Positions 7,832 through 18,357 of a stretch of DNA of 64,000 nt are shown piece by piece; positions within the stretch are counted from its first letter, which is position 1, and every line of letters starts with the position of its first letter. The translations under genes were made by a program, and so were the position numbers. This stretch comes from Brevundimonas subvibrioides (lineage in GTDB: Bacteria; Pseudomonadota; Alphaproteobacteria; Caulobacterales; Caulobacteraceae), in assembly GCA_002280475.1 (NCBI GenBank), contig NCEB01000007.1:124001-188000 (forward strand). Reading direction: 5' to 3'. A model generated the notes under the pieces. The model was not told the origin of the DNA, made no database searches, and worked only from the letters and a program-made list of their open reading frames with translations.

Positions 7832-10240
7832 ATGTCCGCCGCCCTCGCCATCGGTCAGCGCGCCTACCAGAGCGCCCTCATCCTGTGGGACGCGCCCTTC
7901 GTGGTGCGTTTTCGCGGCGTGCTGCAGGCTCTGCTGGCGACCCTTCTGGTGGTGGCCCTGGTGTCGTGGAATCCGGCGGATCCCAGCCTGAACGCCGCGT
8001 CTTCGGCCGAGCCGACCAACTGGCTGGGATCGAACGGCGCCCTGTTCGCCGACCTGTTCATGCAGTCGATCGGCCTCGCCGCCTGGCCCGCCGCCGCCTT
8101 GACCGTCGCCTTCGGCCTCGCCGCCGCCATCGGCGACGCGATCCAGCAGCGGCTGAAGCCCACGCCGCTCAAGGCCCTGGCCGCGACCGGTGGCGTGCTG
8201 GCCCTGTCCGGCGCCCTGTCGGCGCTCGCCGAGCCGGGGGCCTGGCCGCTCGCCGCGGGCCTGGGCGGCCTGTGGGGCGACGCGGTCATCGGCCTGTTGC
8301 GATCCGCCTTCGCCGCCCTGGACCTGCCGGGGGGCTCCATCGTCGGCGGCCTGATCTTCGGGGGGCTGGGCCTGTGGGCCTGCGGCTTCGCGGTGGGGCT
8401 CAGAACGTCGGACTTCGGCGAGGGCGTCGCCTGGGCCTCGGGCCTGCGCCGTTCCGCTGCGCCGTCCGCGCCTTCGGCCGTTCGCCCCCGCCGTCCGACG
8501 CCGGAGCCCGAAGTCGCCTCGCCTCGCGCGGCCCGCCACCCTGCGCCCAAACTCGAACTCCCCGACTACGACGACGAGGCCGAGGCCCCCCTGCCGTGGG
8601 ACGACACCCCGCCGGAGCCCGGCCCGCCGTCGGCCCGCGCCGCGCCCGAACCGCGCGTCGCCGCCCCCAAGCCCGCCAAACCGTCGAAGAAGGCCGTCGA
8701 CGACGGTCAGGTCGCCTTCGACTTCGTCCGGCCCGAGGGCGATTTCGACCTGCCGCCGCTGGCCATGCTGGCCAAGCCCCAGGCCCGCGTCGGAACGATC
8801 GACGAGACGGCGCTGAAGCAGAACGCCAAGATGCTGGAGGGCGTGCTGGCCGAGTTCGGGGTCAAGGGCGTCATCGACCAGATCCGCCCCGGCCCGGTCG
8901 TCACACTGTACGAACTGGTCCCTGCGCCAGGCGTGAAGCACGGCCGCGTCGTGGCCCTGTCCGATGACATCGCCCGGTCCATGTCGGCCCGCGCCTGCCG
9001 CATCTCTGTGGTGCCGAACCGCAACGCCATCGGCATCGAACTGCCGAACCTGAAGCGCGAAACCGTCTATCTGCGCGATCTCCTGGCGAGCACGGAATAC
9101 GGCAAGCCCGCCCACCTTCTGCCGCTCGCTCTGGGCGAGACCATCGGCGGCGAGCCCTATGTCGCCGACCTGGCGCGCATGCCGCACCTGCTGATCGCGG
9201 GCACCACCGGCTCGGGCAAGTCGGTCGGCGTCAACGCCATGATCCTGTCGATCCTGTACCGGCTCTCGCCGGCCGAATGCCGCTTCATCATGATCGACCC
9301 CAAGATGCTGGAGCTGTCGGTCTATGACGGCATCCCGCACCTGCTCGCCCCCGTCGTCACCGATCCCAAGAAGGCCGTCGTCGCGCTGAAATGGACCGTG
9401 CGAGAGATGGAGGACCGCTACCGCCGCATGTCCAAGCTCGGCGTCCGCAACGTCGCCAGCTACAACGAGCGCGCCAGGGAGGCCCAGGCCAAGGGCGAGC
9501 ATTTCGAACGCACGGTCCAGACCGGCTTCGACGAGCAGGGCCGCCCGGTGTTCGAGAGCGAGAAGATTCGCCCCGAGCCCATGCCCTACCTCGTGGTCGT
9601 CATGGACGAGATGGCCGACCTGATGCTGGTCGCGGGCAAGGACGTCGAGGGCGCGGTCCAGCGCCTGGCCCAGATGGCGCGCGCCGCCGGCATCCACCTG
9701 ATCATGGCCACCCAACGCCCCTCGGTCGACGTCATCACCGGCACCATCAAGGCGAACTTCCCGACCCGGATCTCCTTCCAGGTCACCTCCAAGATCGACA
9801 GCCGCACCATCCTGGGCGAGCAGGGCGGCGAGCAGCTGCTGGGCCAGGGCGACATGCTCTACATGGCCGGCGGCGGCCGCATCACCCGCCTGCACGGCCC
9901 CTTCGTGACGGACCAGGAGGTCGAGGAGGTCTGCAAGCACCTGCGGGCCCAGGCCGAGCCCGACTACCTCGACCTGATCACCGACGACCCGGACGGCGAC
10001 GGCGACAGCGCCTTCGACGAAGGCGGCAACGGTGGTTCCGGCGACGACTTGTACGACCGCGCCGTGGCCGTGGTGACCCGCGACCGCAAGGCCTCGACCT
10101 CCTACGTCCAGCGCCGCCTGCAGATCGGCTACAACCGCGCCGCCTCCCTGATCGAGCGGATGGAACAGGAAGGCGTGGTCAGCCCCGCCAACCACGCCGG
10201 CAAGCGCGACATCCTGGCCGGTCCGCCCCCGATGGCCTGA
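7832..10240 (+). CDS. ftsK: DNA translocase FtsK
   Basis: This 802-residue protein pumps chromosome termini through the closing septum and activates dimer resolution. Four hydrophobic segments in the first 190 residues anchor it in the inner membrane. A Pro/Ala-rich linker (about 200-290) follows, then the RecA-like motor with Walker A GTTGSGKS near residue 456 and the [11 protein letters not shown]alker B region. The C-terminal winged-helix gamma domain (about 735-800, [15 protein letters not shown]) reads polarity sequences. The start at 7832 gives a natural N terminus; an upstream in-frame ATG would read through the heptamer palindrome. It looks intact. Confidence 0.94.
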   Translation: MSAALAIGQRAYQSALILWDAPFVVRFRGVLQALLATLLVVALVSWNPADPSLNAASSAEPTNWLGSNGALFADLFMQSIGLAAWPAAALTVAFGLAAAIGDAIQQRLKPTPLKALAATGGVLALSGALSALAEPGAWPLAAGLGGLWGDAVIGLLRSAFAALDLPGGSIVGGLIFGGLGLWACGFAVGLRTSDFGEGVAWASGLRRSAAPSAPSAVRPRRPTPEPEVASPRAARHPAPKLELPDYDDEAEAPLPWDDTPPEPGPPSARAAPEPRVAAPKPAKPSKKAVDDGQVAFDFVRPEGDFDLPPLAMLAKPQARVGTIDETALKQNAKMLEGVLAEFGVKGVIDQIRPGPVVTLYELVPAPGVKHGRVVALSDDIARSMSARACRISVVPNRNAIGIELPNLKRETVYLRDLLASTEYGKPAHLLPLALGETIGGEPYVADLARMPHLLIAGTTGSGKSVGVNAMILSILYRLSPAECRFIMIDPKMLELSVYDGIPHLLAPVVTDPKKAVVALKWTVREMEDRYRRMSKLGVRNVASYNERAREAQAKGEHFERTVQTGFDEQGRPVFESEKIRPEPMPYLVVVMDEMADLMLVAGKDVEGAVQRLAQMARAAGIHLIMATQRPSVDVITGTIKANFPTRISFQVTSKIDSRTILGEQGGEQLLGQGDMLYMAGGGRITRLHGPFVTDQEVEEVCKHLRAQAEPDYLDLITDDPDGDGDSAFDEGGNGGSGDDLYDRAVAVVTRDRKASTSYVQRRLQIGYNRAASLIERMEQEGVVSPANHAGKRDILAGPPPMA

Positions 10241-10244
10241 GCCG

Positions 10245-11420
<1,176 letters not shown>

Positions 11421-11607
11421 GGAGAGAGAGTCCTCGATAATTCAGGCCTCAACTAGCGCGACCGCGCGATAGGCCAACAAACAATTCGTGGCGTTTCTGC
11501 CGCATCGGCGCGGTTTCGTCACGTCCCTCGCCGTCGTTCAGGCGAAAGTCATCCTGATGGGGTCATATGCCGGGAACGACAGGCAGAACTGCCGAGTTGG
11601 TGCGATC

Positions 11608-12318
11608 ATGCTGGACTTCTTCAAGCGTCACGCCCGTCGCCTCTGCACCCCGGATCAGATCGATCTGGAGGAGCACTATGAGTCCCGCTCCGAACACACC
11701 GCCGACCTGGTGGTCCACACCGTCGGCCTGACCCTGGCGGCGGTGGGCGGCGTCGTTCTGGCGGTCCTGTCGGCGATCTACGGCGGCGGCGGGGTGGTGT
11801 TCGCCACGGCCATCTACGCCCTGTGCCTGGTGGCCATGCTGACGGCCTCGACCGTCTACAACCTGACCCGGCCCTGCGCGGCCCGGCCGGTGCTGCGCCG
11901 GCTGGACGAGGCGGCCATCTTCCTGATGATCGCCGGCAGCTACACCCCCTTCACGACCCAGAGGTTCGAGGGCTGGTGGGCCATAGGCTTCACCCTGGTG
12001 GTCTGGACCATCGCCATCGCCGGCGTCGCCGCCAAGATGGTCGCGCCGCGCATCTCCGACGCCTTCTGGAGCGGGGTCTATGTGGTGTTCGGCTGGATCG
12101 CCGTGATCGCGCTCAAGCCCATGATCGACACCGTCCATCCCATCGCGCTCGGCCTGCTGGTGCTCGGCGGGCTGATCTACACGGCCGGGGTCTTCTTCTT
12201 CATCGCGCCCAAGCTCAAATACCGGCGCGCCATCTGGCATGGCTTCGTCGTGGCCGGTGCGGGGGTTCACTGGGCGGCGGTTCTGGTCGGGGTGGTGCTG
12301 GCTCCCAATCTGGCGTGA
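11608..12318 (+). CDS. Hemolysin III family (TrhA/YqfA) membrane protein
   Basis: This 236-residue polytopic protein has about seven hydrophobic helices. The motif EHTADLVVHTVGLTL after a short cytosolic lead (residues 25-45) and the HGFVVAGAGVHW near the C terminus carry the conserved histidines of the HlyIII/PAQR superfamily. In bacteria this family affects membrane energetics and lipid homeostasis; the hemolysin name is historical. The ATG at 11608 gives the usual MLDFFKR start; longer in-frame starts lack family likeness. No strong Shine-Dalgarno is seen. It is divergent from the thiolase. Confidence 0.82.
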   Translation: MLDFFKRHARRLCTPDQIDLEEHYESRSEHTADLVVHTVGLTLAAVGGVVLAVLSAIYGGGGVVFATAIYALCLVAMLTASTVYNLTRPCAARPVLRRLDEAAIFLMIAGSYTPFTTQRFEGWWAIGFTLVVWTIAIAGVAAKMVAPRISDAFWSGVYVVFGWIAVIALKPMIDTVHPIALGLLVLGGLIYTAGVFFFIAPKLKYRRAIWHGFVVAGAGVHWAAVLVGVVLAPNLA

Positions 12319-12407
12319 TGAACCCGGCCTGACAAGAAACCGTCATGGGCACTGGCGCGGCGTGCCGCGCTGCGGGATAACCGGTCCACGACAACGAGGA
12401 TGTGCCC

Positions 12408-13055
12408 GTGGCCGACAGTGCTCAACCCAACGGCAAGGCGAAGGACGGCGACCCCGTCGTCATCAAGAAATACGCCAACCGCCGCCTCTACAACACCGCC
12501 AGCTCCGCCTATGTCACGCTCGACGACCTGGCGCGCATGGTACGCGAGGGGACCGATTTCGTGGTCTTCGACGCCAAGACCAATGAGGATCTGACCCGCC
12601 AGATCCTGACCCAGATCATCTTCGAGGAAGAGAGCCGGGGCCAGGCCCTGCTGCCCGTCCAGTTCCTGCGCCAGCTGATCGGCTTCTACGGCGGGCAGAT
12701 GGAGGGCGTCCTGCCCAGCTATCTGCAGATGTCGCTGGAGAACTTCACCCGCCAGCAGGAGGGTTTCCGCGAGCAGATGACCAAGGCCATGGGCGCCGCG
12801 CCCGGGGCCATGGGGGGCGCGATGCTGGGGGGCGGCATGCTGGAGGCGGCGGCCAAGCAGAACATGGCGATGTTCGAACAGGCGCTGAAGATGTTCCCCT
12901 TCCCCGCCTACGCTCGTCCGACCGAGGCTCCCGCTTCGTCGGCCGCGCCCACGGCCGCCCCGGCTCCGGCCGATCCTGCCCTGGACGAGATGCGTCGCCA
13001 GATGGACGAGATGAAGGCCCAGATCGACCGGCTGGCCGGCGCGCGCGGCGGCTGA
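12408..13055 (+). CDS. phaR: Polyhydroxyalkanoate synthesis repressor PhaR
   Basis: This 215-residue regulator binds PHB granules and DNA, repressing phasin genes until polymer is present. The highly conserved N-terminal domain is clear: VVIKKYANRRLYNTASSAYVTLDDL (about 17-42) and then the DAKTNEDLTRQILTQIIFEEES segment. A Met/Gly-rich and then Ala/Pro-rich tail follows, ending in a short amphipathic helix. GAGGA at 12396-12400 favours the GTG at 12408 (7-base spacing) over the GTG at 12402. The next gene starts 3 bp after its stop. Confidence 0.9.
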   Translation: MADSAQPNGKAKDGDPVVIKKYANRRLYNTASSAYVTLDDLARMVREGTDFVVFDAKTNEDLTRQILTQIIFEEESRGQALLPVQFLRQLIGFYGGQMEGVLPSYLQMSLENFTRQQEGFREQMTKAMGAAPGAMGGAMLGGGMLEAAAKQNMAMFEQALKMFPFPAYARPTEAPASSAAPTAAPAPADPALDEMRRQMDEMKAQIDRLAGARGG

Positions 13056-13058
13056 GGC

Positions 13059-13400
13059 ATGACCCGCGAGGTCGGCCCCGTCCCGCCCGTCGGCCCGCGC
13101 GACCGCCGCGAGGCCCAGCGCCGCGAGACCGAACGCCGGGCGGGCGCCACCGGCCGCGCCCTGGTGCCCCTGACGGACGCGGCGCGGACCGAACCGGCAA
13201 AGCCTGCCGACGACACGGCCCCGCTTGATCCCGGCGCCGCCTTCGCCGCCCAGCTGATGGGCCAGACCGGCCAGCGCCGGGGGCTGAAGGGTGGTCCGCC
13301 CGTGCTGGACGCCGCCCGCTCCAGCTATCTCGGCAATGAATACTCGGGCGAAAAGGACCGCCGCCCGCCCGCCGGCGTGGTCAAGAAGACCGAGGTCTGA
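13059..13400 (+). CDS. Hypothetical protein downstream of phaR
   Basis: This 113-residue, strongly charged protein has no recognised domain. The N-terminal third is Arg/Glu-rich and probably helical (RDRREAQRRETERR), the middle is Ala/Pro-rich and likely disordered, and the end has a SSYLGNEYSGEKDRRPP segment. There is no signal peptide or membrane helix. It starts 3 bp after phaR in the same direction and is probably co-transcribed. That is the only hint to a role, perhaps in granule biology or flagellar/cell-surface regulation; no function can be assigned from sequence. Confidence 0.7.
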   Translation: MTREVGPVPPVGPRDRREAQRRETERRAGATGRALVPLTDAARTEPAKPADDTAPLDPGAAFAAQLMGQTGQRRGLKGGPPVLDAARSSYLGNEYSGEKDRRPPAGVVKKTEV

Positions 13401-13481
13401 AGCCCGGCGGTCTGAACCGCGGTCGATCTGGCCCGGGGCTTGCAGGGACGCGGGCTCCGATCCCTGCTCCGGACGCGTCCC

Positions 13482-13565
13482 ATGCTCTCCGCCCCCCTCT
13501 TGTCGGCCGCCGCCCGCGCCTTCGACATCACCGTCGTCAGCCTGATCTTCGCGGTCCTGCTCTAG
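13482..13565 (+). CDS. Possible 27-residue membrane peptide
   Basis: ATG to TAG encodes 27 residues with a hydrophobic C-terminal half ([13 protein letters not shown]). It lies between the phaR operon and the DUF1674 gene. A short single-span peptide is plausible. There is no clear ribosome-binding site and no homologue that I recognise, so it may be chance. Confidence 0.25.
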   Translation: MLSAPLLSAAARAFDITVVSLIFAVLL

Positions 13566-13585
13566 GCCGAGCCCGGCCAGCCGGC

Positions 13586-13780
13586 CTAGAAGTCGATGGC
13601 CAGGCCCTTCTTTTCCCAGTCTCCGTAACGGGTCGGTTCCGGCCCCCTCGGGCCTCCGTCCTCGGGCGGCAGGTCCTGAGCCGTCGCCGCCGCCCGGCGG
13701 GCCTCGGCCTCGGCCAAGGCGCGCTTTGCGGCGTCGGTCAGAACGCGCGGCGCGGGCTTGGGGGCGGAGTCGTCGGTCAT
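13586..13780 (-). CDS. DUF1674 / SDHAF4-like protein
   Basis: This 64-residue protein ends in [19 protein letters not shown], the hallmark C terminus of DUF1674. The family includes mitochondrial succinate dehydrogenase assembly factor 4, which binds flavinylated SdhA and aids SDH assembly. The N-terminal half is an Ala/Arg-rich helix ([16 protein letters not shown]). A role in complex II assembly is inferred from the family. The gene is divergent from htpX, 50 bp away, and its start at 13780 is the only sensible one. Confidence 0.85.
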   Translation of the reverse strand: MTDDSAPKPAPRVLTDAAKRALAEAEARRAAATAQDLPPEDGGPRGPEPTRYGDWEKKGLAIDF

Positions 13781-13830
13781 GGGGCCTGCCTCTTGAGCGT
13801 CCGGGGATGCTCAACCACATAAGCGTCGTC

Positions 13831-14784
13831 ATGAACCATCTGAAGACCTTCACCCTCATCGCCGTCCTGACCGCCCTGTTCGGCGGCATCGGTCTTGTGA
13901 TTGGCGGGGCCAACGGCATGCTGATCGCGCTCGTCCTCGCGGGCGGCATGAACCTGTTCAGCTACTGGAACGCCGACAAGATCGTGCTGCGCATGTACCG
14001 GGCCCAGATGGTGGACGAGACCCACCCCGACGCCCGCATCCGCGCCTATGTGACCGACACGCTCGACATGGCCCGGCGCGCCGGCCTGCCCCGTCCCAAG
14101 GTCGCCATCATCCCCAATGACCAGCCCAACGCCTTCGCCACCGGACGCAACCCCGAGAACGCCGCCGTCTGCGCCACCACCGGCCTGCTCGACATGCTGA
14201 CGAGGGAAGAGATCCGCGGCGTCCTGGCCCACGAACTGGCCCATGTGAAGAACCGCGACACCTTGACCATGACGGTCACGGCGACGCTGGCCGGCGCCAT
14301 CTCCGCTCTGGCCAACTTCGCCCTGTTCTTCGGGGCCGGCGACCGCGAGCGTCCGGGCGGCATCATCGGCGCGCTGGCCCTGATGCTGCTGGCCCCCATG
14401 GCAGCGGGTCTCGTCCAGATGGCGATCAGCCGGGCCCGCGAATACGAGGCCGACCGCGTCGGGGCCGAGATCGCCCAGGACCCCCAGGCCCTGGCCAGCG
14501 CCCTGCAGAAGATCGAGGGCTATTCGAAGCGGATCGTGAACCTGACCGCCGAGCGCAATCCGGCGTCGGGCCAGCTGTTCATCATCAACCCGCTGTCGGG
14601 CAGGGGGGCGGACAACCTGTTCTCGACCCACCCCAACACCGGCAACCGCGTCCGCGCCCTGATGGAACTCGGCACCAGGATGGGCATGACGCCCCGCGCC
14701 GCCTCGACCTTCGTCCCGACGTCGGCCCCGACCACCTCCGTCCCGCTGACGGGCGAGGCGCGTCCGCGCGGGCCGTGGGGCTGA
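13831..14784 (+). CDS. htpX: Zinc metalloprotease HtpX
   Basis: This 317-residue inner-membrane M48 peptidase degrades misfolded membrane proteins together with FtsH. The active site HELAH is at residues 134-138. The third zinc ligand lies in the later [11 protein letters not shown] segment. Hydrophobic helices lie at about 8-45 and around 150-205. [10 protein letters not shown] is the usual start. An in-frame ATG 24 bp upstream (13807) is an alternative, with a weak purine-rich stretch before it. The C-terminal Pro/Thr-rich tail is typical for alphaproteobacterial members. Confidence 0.93.
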   Translation: MNHLKTFTLIAVLTALFGGIGLVIGGANGMLIALVLAGGMNLFSYWNADKIVLRMYRAQMVDETHPDARIRAYVTDTLDMARRAGLPRPKVAIIPNDQPNAFATGRNPENAAVCATTGLLDMLTREEIRGVLAHELAHVKNRDTLTMTVTATLAGAISALANFALFFGAGDRERPGGIIGALALMLLAPMAAGLVQMAISRAREYEADRVGAEIAQDPQALASALQKIEGYSKRIVNLTAERNPASGQLFIINPLSGRGADNLFSTHPNTGNRVRALMELGTRMGMTPRAASTFVPTSAPTTSVPLTGEARPRGPWG

Positions 14785-15163
14785 GCTCCGTCGGCGGAGG
14801 GGGCAGAGCCGGAGAAAAAGGTTTCATCACAACGAGCACAGCGAAGGCACAACGAACACAACGAGACCGAGCGCGCGTCACGGTCGTCGATTGCTCATTT
14901 TTGCCAAAACGCCGGAAATGGACGCTTCGCGTCGATCAGAACCGGGCGGCGTGAGCCGCCATCCCGAATTTGGGTTTGTCCGGCTGAGCGATCGTCGCCC
15001 TCGCTACCACTCGGTCCCGTTGTGTCCGTTGTGCCTTCGCTGTGCTCGTTGTGATGAAACCCTTCGCCAGCGTCGCACGCGCTTCGATCCGGGAGAGGCT
15101 TGCGCTCGACGCGGCTTCGCCCTTTAAGCGCGCCGAACTCCGCTCCCCCAAGGACCCGCGCCC
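14785..15163. repeat. 52-bp inverted repeat, CACARCGA family, element B
   Basis: This gap between htpX and argG contains no gene. The arms at 14820-14871 and 15010-15061 are inverted copies with only 2 mismatches in 52. Each arm opens GGTTTCATCACAACGAG and is built of repeated CACAACGA/CACAGCGA units. The 138-bp centre has a GGCGGC-GTGA-GCCGCC hairpin near 14946, as does element A. The right arm ends about 100 bp before argG, so it may lie in that promoter region. Confidence 0.85.
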
Positions 15164-16390
15164 ATGACCCTGCCGCCCGTCAAGAAGGTGGTCCTCGCCT
15201 ATTCCGGCGGTCTGGACACCTCCATCATCCTCAAATGGCTCCAGACCGAGTACGGCGCCGAGGTGGTGACCTTCACCGCCGACCTGGGCCAGGGCGAGGA
15301 ACTGGCCCCCGCCCGCGACAAGGCCCTGAAGATGGGCATCAAGCCCGAAAACATCTTCATCGACGACCTGCGCGAGGAGTTCGTGCGCGACTTCGTCTTC
15401 CCGATGTTCCGCGCCAACGCCCTGTATGAGGGCCAGTATCTGCTGGGCACCTCGATCGCCCGCCCGCTGATCGCCAAGCGCCAGATCGAGATCGCCCGCA
15501 TGGTCGGCGCCGACGCGGTCTGTCACGGCGCGACCGGCAAGGGCAACGACCAGGTCCGCTTCGAGCTCGGCTACTATGCGCTGGAGCCCGACATCCGCGT
15601 CATCGCCCCCTGGCGCGAGTGGGAGTACCGCTCCCGCGAGGCCCTGCTGGACTTCGCCGAGAAGAACCAGATCCCCATCGCCAAGGACAAGCGCGGCGAG
15701 GCCCCCTTCAGCGTCGACGCCAACCTGTTGCACTCGTCCTCGGAGGGCAAGGTGCTGGAGGACCCGAACGTCGAGGCCCCCGAGTTCGTCCACCAGCGCA
15801 CCATCAGCCCGGAGGACGCGCCGGACACCCCGCACGTCTTCACCATGACCTTCGAGAAGGGCGACGCCGTCGCCATCGACGGCGAGGCCATGTCGCCAGC
15901 GACGATCCTGACCAAACTCAACGAACTGGGCCACGACAACGGCGTCGGTCGCCTCGACCTGGTCGAGAACCGCTACGTCGGCATGAAGTCGCGCGGGGTC
16001 TATGAGACGCCGGGCGGCACCATCCTGCTGGCCGCCCACCGGGGCATCGAGTCGATCACGCTGGACCGCGGAGCCATGCACCTGAAGGACGAGCTGGCGG
16101 TCAAATACGCCCACCTGATCTACAACGGCTTCTGGTTCGCGCCGGAGCGCGAGATGCTCCAGGCCGCGATCGACCACAGCCAGCAGAAGGTCTCCGGCAC
16201 GGTCCGCATCAAGCTCTACAAGGGCAATGTCAGCGTCATCGGTCGTGAGAGCCCCAACAGCCTCTACGATCAGGATCTGGTCACCTTCGAGGAGGGCGTC
16301 CAGGCCTATGACCACAACGACGCGGCCGGCTTCATCAAGCTGAACGCGCTGCGGCTGCGGGTGCTCGCCAAACGCGACCGGCGGGGGTGA
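15164..16390 (+). CDS. argG: Argininosuccinate synthase
   Basis: This 408-residue enzyme joins citrulline and aspartate with ATP, the penultimate step of arginine synthesis. The PP-loop AYSGGLDTS is at about residues 12-20. The family signatures [13 protein letters not shown] and [17 protein letters not shown] (here [11 protein letters not shown]) are clear. The length is typical. AAGGA precedes the ATG. Nothing appears missing. It stands alone downstream of the large inverted repeat and is followed by a small secreted protein gene. Confidence 0.96.
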   Translation: MTLPPVKKVVLAYSGGLDTSIILKWLQTEYGAEVVTFTADLGQGEELAPARDKALKMGIKPENIFIDDLREEFVRDFVFPMFRANALYEGQYLLGTSIARPLIAKRQIEIARMVGADAVCHGATGKGNDQVRFELGYYALEPDIRVIAPWREWEYRSREALLDFAEKNQIPIAKDKRGEAPFSVDANLLHSSSEGKVLEDPNVEAPEFVHQRTISPEDAPDTPHVFTMTFEKGDAVAIDGEAMSPATILTKLNELGHDNGVGRLDLVENRYVGMKSRGVYETPGGTILLAAHRGIESITLDRGAMHLKDELAVKYAHLIYNGFWFAPEREMLQAAIDHSQQKVSGTVRIKLYKGNVSVIGRESPNSLYDQDLVTFEEGVQAYDHNDAAGFIKLNALRLRVLAKRDRRG

Positions 16391-16481
16391 GGACGGCACG
16401 CGCGGGGCCTTACCGCGATTTCACTTGAGCGGAACGGCGTTGGGGCGGACCTTGCCGCTCGAACAACTCGGAGCCCCCGCC

Positions 16482-16994
16482 ATGATCCGCGTCCTCAGCC
16501 TCGCCGCCGCCCTCGCCGTCCTGCCCCTGTCGTCCGCCCTCGCGAGCGATCCCGAGACGGCGTCGGAACGCGCCATCGAAGCCGCCGCCGAAGCCTTCGA
16601 GGCGCGGATGGAGACCTTTGGCGACCGCGCCGAGCTCATCGCCGAGGACGAAAGCCTGTCTGAGGACGAACGCGACGCCCGCATCGCCGCCCTGTGGGCC
16701 GAATACGCGCCCGAGATCGGTCGCTTCACCGCCGAGATCAGCCGCCACGCCGGCGCGATCGCCCAGCAGGCCCTGGCCAACATCGACGTCGAGGCCCTGG
16801 TCGCCGACGCGCTGAATGACCCTGAGGTCCAGTCCGCCATCCAGGCCGGGCAGGGCATGGCCACCAACGGCGCCTGGGCCTCGCAGGATCCCGAGCACAT
16901 GCAGACCTACGGCCTCGTCGCCCAATACGCGCTCGATCAAGCCGCCGAGGCCGTCACCGAGGCCGAGGCTGAAGCGCCCGAGGCTCCTCAGTAA
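16482..16994 (+). CDS. Hypothetical exported protein
   Basis: This 170-residue protein has a clear signal peptide (MIRVLSLAAALAVLPLSSALA, cleavage after about residue 21). The acidic, Ala-rich body is predicted to be almost entirely helical, and the C terminus is Glu/Ala/Pro-rich. It should be periplasmic. It recalls DUF2884-like or YggN-like helical periplasmic proteins, but I cannot name a family. GGAG lies upstream of the ATG. The stop codon TAA is the first element of the long dyad at 16992-17127, shared with the convergent SDR gene. Confidence 0.75.
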   Translation: MIRVLSLAAALAVLPLSSALASDPETASERAIEAAAEAFEARMETFGDRAELIAEDESLSEDERDARIAALWAEYAPEIGRFTAEISRHAGAIAQQALANIDVEALVADALNDPEVQSAIQAGQGMATNGAWASQDPEHMQTYGLVAQYALDQAAEAVTEAEAEAPEAPQ

Positions 16995-17127
16995 ATCCTC
17001 CCCCATTGGGGGAGGTGGCTGCGTAGCGAAGCGGAGCAGACGGAGGGGGCTTGCCGCAGACCCCGCCATTTGCGGATCTCCCCCTCCACCGCTTCGCGGT
17101 CCCCCTCCCCCTACGGGTGAGGATTTA
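16992..17127. repeat. Large palindromic element joining two convergent stop codons
   Basis: TAAATCCTC (16992-17000) and GAGGATTTA (17119-17127) are perfect 9-bp arms that contain the stop codons of both flanking convergent genes. Inside are CTCCCCC-ATT-GGGGGAG (a hairpin at about 16999-17013) and a matching C-rich copy near 17077-17118 with GCTTCGCGG. It resembles the widespread intergenic CCTCCCC...GGGGAGG units of sphingomonads and Caulobacterales. A bidirectional terminator role is likely. Confidence 0.75.
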
Positions 17128-17907
17128 CCGCGGCGCCATCCGGATCGCGCCGTCCAGGCGGATGCACTCGCCGTTGATGTAGACGTTGCGCGCCAGTTCC
17201 AGCACCAGCGACGCATAGTCCGCCGGTGTGCCGAGGCGGCTGGGGAAGGGGATCTGGGCCGCCAGGGCGTCCTGGATCTTCTGGTCCATGCCCGCCATCA
17301 TCGGCGTCCACATGATGCCCGGCAGGATGGTGTTCACCCGGATGCCTTCCTGGGCCAGGTCCCGCGCGATCGGCAGGGTCATGGCATAGACCCCGCCCTT
17401 GGACGCCGAATAGGCCGCCTGGCCCACCTGTCCGTCCTGCGCCGCGACCGAGGCGGTGTTGACGATCAGGCCGCGCTCTCCGTCGTCCATCTTGTCCAGG
17501 GTCACCATCCCCGCCGCCGACTGGCTCAGGACGCGGAAGGTGCCGAACAGATTGACCCGCACGGTGCGCTCGAACGGGGCCATGTCGTGGGCCTTGATCT
17601 CGCCGGTGTCCTTCTTGCGGCTCACGGTCTTCATGCCGGTGGCGATGCCGGCGCAGTTCACCGTCAGACGCTCCTGCCCATGGGCGGCGCGCGCCTTGTC
17701 GAAGCCGGCCGCCACCGAGGCGTCGTCGGTCACGTCGACCGCGCAAAAGACGCCGCCGATCTCGGCCGCCACGGCCTCGCCCTTGTCGGCGTTCATGTCG
17801 AACAGGGCGACCTTGATGCCCTGCGCCGCCAGGGCCCGCGCCGTGCCTTCGCCCAGGCCCGAGGCCCCGCCGGTCACCACCGCAGAAATGCCGCTGTCGA
17901 GTTTCAT
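17125..17907 (-). CDS. SDR-family dehydrogenase (3-hydroxyacyl-CoA dehydrogenase type II-like)
   Basis: This 260-residue short-chain dehydrogenase/reductase has the NAD-binding TGGASGLG (12-19), the NCAG-type strand (VNCAGIA, about 84-90) and the catalytic S153, Y166 and K170 (YSASK). The FGTFRVLSQSAAGM and ERGLIVNTASVAAQDGQ stretches resemble HSD17B10-type 3-hydroxyacyl-CoA dehydrogenases used in fatty-acid or branched-chain degradation. Substrate is inferred only. It converges on the exported-protein gene through a palindrome and is divergent from the DUF1232 gene. Confidence 0.87.
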   Translation of the reverse strand: MKLDSGISAVVTGGASGLGEGTARALAAQGIKVALFDMNADKGEAVAAEIGGVFCAVDVTDDASVAAGFDKARAAHGQERLTVNCAGIATGMKTVSRKKDTGEIKAHDMAPFERTVRVNLFGTFRVLSQSAAGMVTLDKMDDGERGLIVNTASVAAQDGQVGQAAYSASKGGVYAMTLPIARDLAQEGIRVNTILPGIMWTPMMAGMDQKIQDALAAQIPFPSRLGTPADYASLVLELARNVYINGECIRLDGAIRMAPR

Positions 17908-17964
17908 GGCGTTCGTCCCTATGTTTGTCTCTGAACCTGTCGAAGTCGGGGGGATTTAGCCGCC

Positions 17965-18357
17965 ATGACCGCAAACGCAAAGCCGACGACGCCCGAACAG
18001 GCGATCGACCCCGACCGCGCCCTGCTGCCCGCCGTCCAGCGCGTCAACGAGACCCGCGTCCGCGAGGGCTTCTGGCCCAAGATGGGCCGTGTCGCCGCCC
18101 GCATCCCCTTCGCCGGCCAGGTCGTCAGCGTCTACTACGCCGCCCGCGACCCCCAGACGCCCCTGGCCGCCAAGGGCATCATGATGGGGGCGCTGGCCTA
18201 TTTCGTCCTGCCGGTCGACGCCATTCCCGACGTCCTGGTCGGCATCGGCTTCACCGACGACGCAGCGGTCATCACCGCCGTGCTCGCCACCCTGGGCGCC
18301 AACATCAAGCGCCGCCACCGCGAAGCCGCCGAGCGCGCGCTGGACCGGCTGCGCTAA
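17965..18357 (+). CDS. DUF1232 (YkvA-like) membrane protein
   Basis: This 130-residue protein has the DUF1232 core: AKGIMMGALAYFVLPVDAIPDVLVGIGFTDDAAV (about 73-106), with the conserved Pro-Asp pairs between two short hydrophobic helices. The family is widespread and functionally undefined. The N-terminal 50 residues are charged. Its TAA (18355-18357) overlaps the TAG of the convergent oxidoreductase (18354-18356), so the two coding regions share bases at their very ends with no room for a separate terminator. Confidence 0.85.
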   Translation: MTANAKPTTPEQAIDPDRALLPAVQRVNETRVREGFWPKMGRVAARIPFAGQVVSVYYAARDPQTPLAAKGIMMGALAYFVLPVDAIPDVLVGIGFTDDAAVITAVLATLGANIKRRHREAAERALDRLR

